Source of the DNA: Harmothoe impar
Taxonomy: Eukaryota; Annelida; Polychaeta; Phyllodocida; Polynoidae
DNA: 64,000 bases
Assembly (NCBI GenBank): GCA_947462335.1
Contig: OX381720.1
Span: forward strand, 50,090,481-50,154,480
Direction of reading: 5' to 3'
Under the pieces are notes generated by a model. It was given only the letters and a program-made list of their open reading frames with translations, made no database searches and was not told where the DNA came from. Position 1 is the first letter of the stretch, and each line of letters opens with the position of its first letter. Made by a program: the position numbers and the translations under genes. Shown here piece by piece: positions 43,440-52,001 of the stretch.

Positions 43440-44440
43440 TTGACTCAGGGTTACCACCCAGAGTCTTATGCAACGCCTCATGAGGGGTTGCATCAAGATA
43501 GTGAAAGTTCAATTTCACATGTCAATTATAACATGAAATACTACTTCAATCAATCCAAAAATGTACCAATAGATAGATTGGACACCCATCTACTTATAAC
43601 AATGACAAACATTACCGAAATCCTACTTAAACCATGTAAGAAATTGAAAATCAAAAAAGTCACAAAATAGCACAAAAAAGTTCACTTGCAAAATTAAACT
43701 CTTAAGTACTGGGGTCCATTTTCGTCTACATTACAGTCCACACAATTTTAGTGCTAAGTCAATGGGAGATATCTTGGATTACAGGGTGAGACGTTTTTTG
43801 TAAGACCTTTTCTGTACTCTGCTCTGCTATTTTCTTGAATTATCTTGAAATCCATTAATGTGTGGACAATAGAAGCACACGCTGCCCCAAGGCCAACCGA
43901 CACGGCAAAACAGAAACGGAGATGGTGTCGCTGCTGACGCAGTGATCGGCTCGCTTTTCGGCCGAGATGTAAAATGGCGGTTACGCGCCGCCGGGTGCTG
44001 ACGCTCACACTCACCAGCTCGCCCACACCCACCGGCTCGCCCACACCCACCGGCTCGCCCACACCCACCGGCTCGCCCACACCCACCGGCTCGCCCACAC
44101 CCACCGGCTCGCCCACACCCACCGGCTCGCCCACACCCACCGGCTCGCCCACACCCACCGGCTCGCCCACACCCACCGGCTCGCCCACACCCACCGGCTC
44201 GCCCACACCCACCGGCTCGCCCACACCCACCTGCTCAGCTGAAATATGATAACATACTAGTATGACACATGTTTTGAGGGTAGTTTTGACCCAGGAATAC
44301 ATTCCTGCTCTCAGAATTGACAAATAATTCATTGTTCCTGAAATAATATTCATGGATTCAGTTGTTTAGTCCATCAATTCAATCACTTCATTACCCAGAC
44401 CCTGAGTCATTTGTGATGTTAATCACACGTTCAATCTTTT
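43440..44440 (+). mobile_element. TGACTCAGGG family element 4 with 18-bp array
   Basis: Left TTGACTCAGGGTTACCACCC; right CCCTGAGTCATTTGTGATG and AATCACACGTTCAATC, where TGTGATGTTAATCACA forms a small hairpin. Contains GTGCTAAGTCAATGGGA as in element 1 and the CGGCCGAGATGTAAAA block as in element 2. Non-autonomous. Confidence 0.8.
44019..44231 (+). repeat. 18-bp minisatellite, ~12 near-identical units
   Basis: CTCGCCCACACCCACCGG repeated about 11.8 times with almost no variation. As 18 is a multiple of 3, every frame is open on both strands (for example SPTPTG on plus, GVGEPV on minus). The low divergence indicates recent expansion. Confidence 0.97.
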
Positions 44441-44898
44441 TCACGGCTGTGACGTCAGAGCCGCGACTCACACAATGCTAACCCGGGGGCGAGCCCATGC
44501 CGTGCCCTCCTGGTCTGCCCTTCCTGCCCCATTATCGCCCTCACAATGTGTGCCACATGGCCTCATGAAGAGGCTCTCACATCCCCCACAAAGTGCCACT
44601 AGTAGCTACTTGATACTTACCTTGGAAAAACACTGCATACAATGCTTGCATTTAAGTAAATTAAAAATGGTTAAAGTGGAAAGGTCATAATGGCATATAG
44701 CGGCTTTAGTTTAGGTAGCATTTACTTGAATTAAATGTGCTTAATGCGTGAATTAAAGCATCATGAAATGCAAAGATCCATTCAGTAATACTAATAAACC
44801 AGCTATTTCAGGCCATTGATATACACTTCATTTAAATATAGTTGAGAGCCCAGACTCCAGTCTTACCGCCCAGCATCTTTCTGGTGTCACCAACAATT
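44441..44898. other. No recognisable gene; CRE at 44450
   Basis: A perfect TGACGTCA lies at 44450-44457, next to GC-rich sequence (44475-44540). A 71-codon ORF (44475-44690) is open there but I do not recognise it. TTAA-hairpin traces appear near 44735-44765. Confidence 0.4.
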
Positions 44899-45003
44899 AC
44901 CGGAAGTGGTGCTGCGCATGTCTCCCGCGGCCTGCTCCCTCCACCCCTCCTTAACCCCGACCCAGCTCCTGGCGGTCATGTGACCTCCTGCCCGTCACGT
45001 GAC
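44899..45003 (+). promoter_or_regulatory. Promoter-like cluster: ETS, NRF1-like, two E-box palindromes
   Basis: ACCGGAAGTG (44899-44908) is a consensus ETS site. GCTGCGCATG (44911-44920) resembles half of NRF1. GGTCATGTGACC (44974-44985) is a perfect 12-bp palindrome, and GTCACGTGAC (44994-45003) is a full USF/TFE-type E-box. The stretch is GC-rich against its surroundings. Together they resemble a TATA-less promoter; no transcript start or gene can be assigned, and orientation is a guess. Confidence 0.4.
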
Positions 45004-45500
45004 CACCATTCAGAACATGTATTTAGAATGGCTTCAGCAGAATGCTTCTACTTGTGGACAGACCATGTGGAAATTCAGATATTCGATTTTGATTGATGAC
45101 AGTATTATATAAACGGTGCTTCGAGTTATGAAAAGCACTCTTTTGATATTAGATAGTTTCGGTGACGTCATTTGAAAGAGTCAAACAATGGATTCTTCAC
45201 CAAAGTCACCAAAATATTTATATATGATGGTTATAATTATATCTTAATAAACATCACCAAACGTGGTGCCAATGTTTAGAAAATAGACAAGAACCACCTG
45301 GCAAGCCACATCATTAGCTGATATTCCACTGGTAGCCACCAAATCCTACATCTCTGAACAGTACTCCCATACACTTGCCTGTTTAGATCACCCAGTAGCA
45401 TGTCCAAAGTTGGCTCTCCTAGGGAAAAAAAACTGTGAAAAAACTTTCCAACCCTAACCTGCTAAGCACTACTGACCATAACATTAGCAGTCCTCACAGA
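45004..45500. other. No gene seen
   Basis: AT-rich; another TGACGTCA near 45163. Nothing coding recognised. Confidence 0.4.
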
Positions 45501-45512
45501 CACTTACCTGGT

Positions 45513-45560
45513 TAGCTCAGGCAGTAGGAAGTCTACCTGTCAATCCTGAGATTCAAGGCT
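45513..45560 (+). repeat. tRNA-like sequence
   Basis: TTAGCTCAGGCAGTAG (A-box-like) is followed by GATTCAAGGCT (B-box with two mismatches) at 45550-45560. No cloverleaf; probably a decayed SINE head. Confidence 0.35.
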
Positions 45561-45708
45561 CTCATGAAGAAAAGTACTAAAACATTTTCCAAATTGGTCT
45601 TTATCTGCACAGACACCAGATGGAGCTAGTGTGCCACTGAACAGTTTCTAAGGTTCTCAAAGCATCTACAGGGGGGCACCACCAGCTTCCACCGATATAC
45701 TTCCCTGC

Positions 45709-45823
45709 TAAGGGAGTGGTCCTTTTTTATCAACAGGGGAGGGGGTTGGTGGACCGAAAAAATGTCGACCCGCTCGCGTGAAAATCCACCAACCCCCTGT
45801 CGTTAAAAAATTACCACTCCCTA
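45709..45823. mobile_element. 115-bp palindromic MITE, GGGAGTGGT ends
   Basis: TAAGGGAGTGGT at the left, ACCACTCCCTAA at the right, with inner arms GGGGGTTGGTGGA and TCCACCAACCCCC. A longer member with the same ends lies at 63238-63403. Confidence 0.8.
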
Positions 45824-45968
45824 AAGACATCCGCTTTCTTGCTGCATCATGATTATTGGGCATTGGTGCCTATTTTGATTGTCTTGGTTGACAACCATGA
45901 CGAGTATCAGTTGACTTGTCAAGACAACTTGGCTGTCTTGGTTGTCTATGTTGTTCCTTGGGTTGTTA

Positions 45969-46612
45969 TTGACCCAGGGGTACCCTGGGTCTCTGTGAGA
46001 CGGTTTCAGTGGGAAAAAGTAGATTGGTGAGCTGACTTTGAAATTTCACCCTGCTTTTGTTTTTTGGTATTTTTCTCACAAAAAAAGCTTATACATATCT
46101 CGGGGACTACCTTTCTCTACCTGTCTTTACCAAAATTCCCTCACACTTTTTTTTCCTTGTGAAAAAATCCAAATAAAAAGTGTCAAAAACAACCCAAAAA
46201 TGTGTCTCTGTGAACTAATGCTAAAGAATAGGACAGTGACCTTGAATCCACCCTTTAAAAGATGAGCGTTCACACAGACACCCATAGAGCTCAGTGTTAA
46301 AGAGTAGGTGAGACGTTTTTATGAGACGATTTTGGTATCATTTCAACCCTAAAGAAAGGTCAGTGGAGACCAGGTGATCTGTAAAGGCCAAATTAGCTGT
46401 ACAGACATGCATTACTTAGAACACCTGAAGTGTGTGATGGAGGGTCCATGATGGAGGTTCATGATGGAGGTCCGTGATGGAGGTCCATGATGGAGGTCTG
46501 TGATGGAGGTCCCTGATAGAGGTCCCTGATGGAGGTCTGCCAACTAGTAGGATTATATTAGTTGTTATTAGAGCCCTGGGTCACATGTGATGTCGATCAC
46601 ACAATTAATCTT
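45969..46612 (+). mobile_element. TGACTCAGGG family element 5, diverged ends
   Basis: Left TTGACCCAGGGGTACCCTGG (hairpin kept although bases changed from TGACTCAGGG); right CCTGGGTCACATGTGATG and GATCACACAATTAATC. GTGAGACGTTTTT is shared with element 4. The compensated change of CTCAGGG to CCCAGGG at both ends suggests a distinct subfamily. Confidence 0.7.
46437..46542 (+). repeat. 13-bp minisatellite, unit GATGGAGGTCCAT
   Basis: About eight units differing mainly at the last four bases. Inside element 5, so three of the five members of this transposon family carry large private tandem arrays. Confidence 0.9.
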
Positions 46613-46931
46613 TATTTCTGATATTTGTAAATACTTCATACATTTGTTATCAACAGATTATTATCAGACACATAGTTATTTCTATTCTACATTTCTCTCA
46701 TTGCTGCAAGTTTTTCCTCCAGTTTCTTTTCATACCTTATAGATATAATATATCGACGCTAGATGTTTGCGACCGAAAGAAATCACAGATATTAGAGTTT
46801 GGTGTGGCGGAAACTTGTAGATGTGTCGATGTGTGGCTAAAAGCCCCCCCCCCCCCAACCTGTCGATACAGTGTCAATACCACCATATCCACACCAGCCC
46901 CCGGCCATCTGCAAGTGGATTAACACGTTAA

Positions 46932-47157
46932 TCCTTTAAGGACAACATGTCGCGAAAAGATGACATTTGCCATCATAATGCACCAATGCAGCCCTGGTGA
47001 GAAACTCGCCAAGGCTGCATCGGTGCATCATGACGACCCTTAGGAAGTGTCTCAAGGGTCAGCATGATGCTTGAATGCAGCACTGGCGAGTTACTCACCA
47101 GGGCTGCATTCATGCGTCATGCCGATAACATAAAGGCATTATACCATCCTTAAAAGG
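46932..47157. mobile_element. TTAA-hairpin family, complete 226-bp element
   Basis: TTAA at 46928-46931 and 47158-47161. Ends TCCTTTAAGGACAACAT and TACCATCCTTAAAAGG. Two hairpin units: CAGCCCTGGTGAGAAACTCG, and CACTGGCGAGTTACTCACCA with GGGCTGC. Together with 48286-48486 this is the clearest type copy. Confidence 0.9.
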
Positions 47158-47161
47158 TTAA

Positions 47162-47387
47162 AGACTGCATAGTGCTTTATTGCATTTATGCCCTTTATCT
47201 TCATGATGCATAGATGCAGCCCGGTAGAGTATCTCGCTAGTGATGCATTCATACAACATGATTACCCTATTGGGTCGACACCCTCCCAATGGGGTTTCGC
47301 ATGATGCATCAATGCAGCTATTCGCCAGGGCTGCATTTGTGCATCACACATAGGTAAAGTTCCTAGCGCAGTGCGGCCTGTGAAGGT
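47162..47387. mobile_element. TTAA-hairpin family, second element sharing the TTAA
   Basis: Starts at the TTAA that closes the previous element (47158-47161) and ends at TTAA 47388-47391 after GCCTGTGAAGG. Same length (226 bp) as its neighbour but more diverged; the CCC start is missing. Confidence 0.75.
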
Positions 47388-47391
47388 TTAA

Positions 47392-48281
47392 CGTCGGCCA
47401 AGGGCACCAACACAGCCACAAGTACTGACTACAACTAGCAGTCTGATGTAGCCATCTACAAAGGGAAGTCTTTCAGGACAGCCCCTCAGAAGTATCAACA
47501 ATCTTTCTGCATCCCATAGTACTATAGAGATAGTCCCCTAGCCCAATAACATATATGCTGGTTCCTCATTTCACCTGTATATTTTTGTATGTCATACATT
47601 GATTTATCTTTATGTATGTACATAGTTGCATTCAACTCCAAAAAATCGCAGTGAGAGCCGTAATTTTGATTGAATACAAATCTTGAAAATAGATGAAATA
47701 GTTGCTTCCCCCTCCTTGTTGCCCCATCCCCTAAATTGTCCAAAGGCCTTTTTGGTCCTCTTTCCCTTTGTAAGACAGCTCCCTAAAGGGGTTAGGTGTA
47801 AATCACTTTTGGCCACACTTCAACACAAAGTTGTAGAAAGATAACAGAAAATACAAGAATTGGAATATATTTCGAATTAGTCTGGCAGTGCTTGCATTTT
47901 TGATGTTCCCAACAGAGGGGGGCAACATAGCAGGCCGACCAGATTTGGCTCTAAATGTTCAGAGGAAAGGTCTGGATATATCCAGGGGCTTTAGCAGTGG
48001 GGGCATTCAGGAAAGCCCATATACATGTTCCCTTAGCCGGACTCGGTCCCTCTTGTCCTGCCTAGGAATTTATTATAACAAGTCATGACAAAATAGGAAA
48101 TGAACGTAACCCTTTAGGATGCAAGAAAAAAACTGATGCAAAATAGCCTTGACTCAGGGCAGGAAGTCAACTGGCAGTCTTGTAGATTAGCCCTTGGGAA
48201 AACTTCCGCCCCAAGTCAGAAATGTCTGTACTCATGCATCTTTATGACAAATGACATAGCACATTAAGCACTCTGAATTCC
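47392..48281. other. No gene seen
   Basis: About 900 bp of unique sequence. Overlapping 60-75-codon ORFs exist on both strands; none is recognised. Confidence 0.4.
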
Positions 48282-48285
48282 TTAA

Positions 48286-48486
48286 CACTGTAAGGACAGC
48301 ATGTCGTCATGATGCACTAATGCATCACTGGTGCTGCATCATGTCAACCCTTAGGAAGTGTAACAACCCCATAGGATCAGCATGATGCTTGAATGCAGTA
48401 CTGGGGAGTTACTTGGCAAGGCTGCATTCATGCAGCATGACGACCCAAGACATGATGCATTAAAGCATCATGTCATCCTTAAAGGG
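48286..48486. mobile_element. TTAA-hairpin family, complete 201-bp element
   Basis: TTAA at 48282-48285 and 48487-48490. Ends CACTGTAAGGACAGCATG and CATCATGTCATCCTTAAAGG. One complete hairpin unit (GCAGTACTGGGGAGTTACTT with GGCAAGGCTGC). Confidence 0.85.
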
Positions 48487-48490
48487 TTAA

Positions 48491-49110
48491 AGGGTTATAC
48501 ATGTAGGCTCTATACGGGTAGTCATGGTTACGGTGTAGAACTACTGACAGAGACGACACTAGTCAGCCTTTCATGATTTGGCTGGGGTAAAGTCCCCAGT
48601 TGGAGGACTGCGGTGACAGCGGCGACATGCCGCCGGGGTATATTGCCTGCCCCCGGTTATCCCGAAGGTTACTGTGAAGAGAAGAAGTTGTAAAGCGACA
48701 GAGAAATTGGTTCCCCTAGTCTACGCTGGTTATCAGTTCTTTAAAAGGGTTAGTTGTTTGAAGAATGGCCGGGGCAATTTCATATATATTGAGAGGGGCA
48801 TCTTTTGAACTTTTCTCAGCATGGATCTCAGCCTTCCAAATGTATTCTTATTTAACTTACAGGTTCTCTCATTGAGATGATACCTTTGGAAGTTTGTTTT
48901 GCCTATATCTTTTTACTTTTATTTAATTCTGAATTTGGAAAGTAACTTTTCTCTTTCCGCCGATGTAATTAGGTATCATAGAGCATTTCTCTTACCAAAT
49001 TTAAGATACAAAGACAAATATAAAATAAACTCATCATGAGGCTCTATAAGGGAGGTAGTGATCGGTTATCAAGTTACACCTAGTCTTGTCATGCAGGGAC
49101 ACCCGAACAC
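48491..49110. other. No gene seen
   Basis: GC-rich from about 48590 to 48670 (ACAGCGGCGACATGCCGCCG forms a small hairpin), AT-rich afterwards. No coding content recognised. Confidence 0.4.
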
Positions 49111-49115
49111 CTTAA

Positions 49116-49200
49116 AGCCCCAGCTCTCCTATAAATAGGGCTGAGTACCTGTTCCGACTGCGCCCTGGCTGTCGGTGGAGGGGTACCGAGACCTGCGGGT
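49116..49200 (-). mobile_element. Very short TTAA MITE (85 bp) inside a TTAA-hairpin end
   Basis: AGCCCCAGCTCTCC to GACCTGCGGGT between TTAA 49112-49115 and 49201-49204; the inverse of 21709-21807. The TTAA used lies within the terminal CCTTTAAGG of a hairpin element, whose remainder (GGACAGCATAGTG) continues at 49205. Confidence 0.8.
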
Positions 49201-49204
49201 TTAA

Positions 49205-49395
49205 GGACAGCATAGTGAGTGAATGTATCATGATATTTGTCATAACTCACCATGGTTACATCCACGCATCATATCATTGTGCTGATGCATTCCCAAAGGG
49301 TCCGCATGATGCATCGAAGCAGTGAGGCATTCAATGATGCATCCTAACGACATGAATACAAAGCATTAAAGTATCATCAGATCCTTATTGAAGAG
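49205..49395. mobile_element. TTAA-hairpin family element, end split by the 85-bp MITE
   Basis: GGACAGCATAGTGAGTGAAT at the left, AAGTATCATCAGATCCTTA at the right; interior hairpins mostly lost. Confidence 0.6.
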
Positions 49396-49604
49396 CTGCA
49401 ACTGGGAAAGTAATACAGGGAGGTATAATCCTCTTTCCTGAAGTCTTCCTGAGAACAGGCAGTAGTAGGGGGATGACAGAGGAAACTTGGAAATGCAATC
49501 TCCACCTGAGGGCTGTAACAGGTCACCCTGTGCACGCCGCCATCTTGTATCCACTAAGGCATCGGAAAATACTTGAAATATATTTTAAGCACTGAAATTA
49601 CCCT

Positions 49605-49795
49605 CAATTATTATTTATAAGCCTAATTCACGTCTTAGCCACACCTAGACTTTGGAAAATTCTATAAGGCTAGGCTCACAGGAGTTCTGATTAGGGCGAC
49701 ATTAGTACTGTAGTATAAATCTTATAAGCCGCACCCTGACTTTGTACCGATCCTATAAGCCACACTGGTGGTCTGACTTGTGTACTATAGCGAAG
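49605..49795. mobile_element. CCGTAAA family MITE, both ends eroded
   Basis: TATAAGCCGCACCCTGACTT, CATTAGTACTGTAGTAT and CGATCCTATAAGCCACAC in family order. Termini no longer readable. Confidence 0.6.
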
Positions 49796-49799
49796 TCTC

Positions 49800-49990
49800 G
49801 GATTTCTCCGTATGGGCAGCCATGTTAGTTCTGAGCTCGCAATGTATCGTGAGACGTAGGCAGTGACCAGACACTCACACACCATAGCTTCCGGGCAACA
49901 AGCTGCAGCATGATAGCAGAACCAAGGTCTCACGAGACGGCTGGTGTCAGTGTAAACATTCCAGTTGTGGGAACAAGTCGGCACCAGTTA
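49800..49990 (+). repeat. Dispersed repeat, empty copy of 26280-26570
   Basis: Collinear with 26280-26570 but without the 112-bp hairpin. A YY1-type GCCGCCATCTTG occurs upstream near 49535. Confidence 0.7.
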
Positions 49991-50819
49991 GAGAGCTATA
50001 GCCGCTGCTTCTATGCTAAAATTTACAGATATGTTTGTATCTTGTATACGCGCTGGGTGCTTATTCGCTATGGTATGGCACTCCAGTTATTGCATTGAAC
50101 CCCTATAATATGGTCTGCAAGCAACAAGATACTCAAAGTGCTCATCTCTCGACTTTTCTCCCATTTCAGAGGATTCTTGTCAATACTTCATCCTTCTTCC
50201 TTACATTACAGTCCCGAGTAGTAGGAATGGGAGGCGCGCCCACCGTCTTACCCCCTATCATCATTCTGGGGCAGAAATGCGCATCACATCCTCAAAAGTA
50301 GTTGGAATGCTAGGCCCTTTCCTCAGGATTGAATTTCCTTTATGATTATGATTACGACTTGGAACTTGTGAAGAGCATCTTGAGAAGAGACAGTTTCCCT
50401 GTGGAGACGAACTCACGTGTAGCAGACCTATTGTAATTGCGAGTCCCTATTTAATCATAAGTTGGAGCAGCAGGATCCAAGAGTGTAAGTTCTTGAAGTT
50501 TAAAAGTGAAACAGTCACGTAGTCACGTGACAAAGTTGAAAAAATTATCAAAAAGATGACCGAAGAAAAATCAAGATTTAGATATCATTTTTTATACTTA
50601 TGAGGCCACCAATCAGTTTGCCGTGGTTATTTTGACATACTCTCAGTTACTCGTAGGGTATCTATTACATATACAATGGTTATAAAAGGGCATTAGAATT
50701 AACCACAGCACACTGGTAGGGCGAATCTGTTTATAACCATATAGTCTGTCACAGATCATTGGTCATTGTCATGTGTTGCAAACCAAGTCATGTTTCCCTA
50801 TTCACTGACAAAGACCGCA
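49991..50819. other. No gene seen
   Basis: About 830 bp of unique sequence leading up to the third splicing block. Contains GAGGCGCGCCCACC near 50232. No ORF recognised. Confidence 0.4.
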
Positions 50820-50893
50820 TACTAATCCTGTGTATATTCTTGATTTTTCCAGGTGAGTGAGTTTTCTGGTGTCACATGTCTACAACAGTAAGT
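50820..50893 (+). other. Splicing block copy 3, isolated from the segmental duplication
   Basis: TACTAAT (50820-50826), pyrimidine tract, acceptor ending at 50852, GTGAGT directly after it, 35-nt interval 50853-50887 and donor GTAAGT (50888-50893). Outside about 80 bp there is no similarity to copies 1 and 2. The 35 nt have only a T/C difference from copy 1; changes are concentrated in the pyrimidine tract, where they keep it pyrimidine-rich. This restricted conservation is what splicing function would give, though a short repeat core is not excluded. Confidence 0.45.
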
Positions 50894-51154
50894 ACACAGA
50901 GGCAAATATCAGCGTCACCCAATGTCGCCTAAACCACTCTCAGACAAGGGTCAGGCACTGCTGGACTATAATAGATGGGTCAAGGGCCATTCTAGTGAGG
51001 GTCAGGCTAGGCTGGACATTCAATAACAGGCTGGACTTTGGCAAACTTGCTTGAAAGTCTGGCCATGCTGGATCCTCATGGCATAGTCTGGCAATGCTGG
51101 ACTCTGGGGAGAGTCTCTTTCAGCCTGCAAGAGTCCATCCTTCAGTATGTCCCC
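50894..51154. other. No gene; TCAGGCTGGAC-like reiteration
   Basis: Variants of GTCTGGCAATGCTGGACT and GTCAGGCTAGGCTGGAC recur about every 35 bp, a decayed tandem repeat. No gene seen. Confidence 0.45.
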
Positions 51155-51600
51155 CTGACTAACCTGGGATAGCCACTACAGACTAAGGGCAGTGGCATTT
51201 ATCTGTGTCCCAAACCCAGCATTACCCAGATCTACAGCCTACCTACTAAGGCCCCCCCCCAAAAAAAAAAGGTTTGTTTCAGGTCACCCGACCGACCCTA
51301 TCTAAACAGGGCCGACCCTACGTTTTTTTTATCCAATTTTGAAGAAATGTTTACATTTTTACACTTTTTTTTAGGTCAATTTTAGGTTTATCAAAGTTAC
51401 TGAAAAAATCTTCCCATTTGTGCACTTTGGGTCGATTTTAGAGTGTGTAAAAAAAAAAAAGTAGAAAAAAAAATCCAACCTACCGACCCTAGAGTTTCTT
51501 CCCATGTTACCTGAAACAAACCTTTTTTTTTATACGACCTAATGGCTTTTAACCTACATACTACCCATAATCTCCTTTGCCGAGCACCTTACCTACTCTA
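51155..51600 (+). mobile_element. CACTG / GGGATAGCC family fragment with nested MITE
   Basis: GACTAACCTGGGATAGCC followed by ACTACAGACTAAGG, then a GTTTGTTTCAGG MITE (51249-51540). The other end of the host element is not readable. Confidence 0.6.
51249..51540 (-). mobile_element. GTTTGTTTCAGG palindromic MITE, reverse orientation
   Basis: AGGCC start preceded by TA (51247-51248). Contains GGTTTGTTTCAGGTCACCCG at one side and GTTACCTGAAACAAACC at the other, with the GGTCGG-type internal block inverted relative to the other copies. Ends near ACGACCT at 51540. Confidence 0.8.
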
Positions 51601-51947
51601 CTAGCCCTATTTCCAGCTTACAAGAACTGTACATTACTATAGGGGCCGTCTAACCCCACTTTAGGCCTTTATATTGATATCATAATGCTTTAATACAGTG
51701 TACTCTTTTGTTGCCATGATGTTAGCTAGCAGGCCAGCCAAGTATCATCTACTCTCGTTCCCAAATCCTTCCAAAGGAATGCTCTGGGGACAGCCAGTAT
51801 GACCTTGAACTTGGGATTTTGCTGGGTTTGGGCAATCCCTGCTGGTAGCTTGCAGTGGGAGAACACATGTTATCCGCCGGACCCGGGGGGGGGAGGTCCT
51901 TGCCGGTGCTGCATTGGTGTTTCATGACAGCAAATGGCCATCGAGTC

Positions 51948-51987
51948 TTTGGACGTTAAACTGTCCCTTTGGACGTTAAACTGTCCC
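51948..51987 (+). repeat. Perfect 20-bp tandem duplication next to the LINE
   Basis: TTTGGACGTTAAACTGTCCC twice in a row, immediately upstream of the 5' truncation point of the LINE. It may have been made during target-primed reverse transcription, or may be an unrelated slip. Confidence 0.85.
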
Positions 51988-52001
51988 TTTTGTAGGCGCC
52001 T

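Noticed and set aside
43754..44353. 199-codon minus-strand ORF with GVGEPV repeats
   Set aside because: The repeat part is the 18-bp minisatellite, open in every frame on both strands; the flanks are non-coding transposon sequence shared with 19609-20490.
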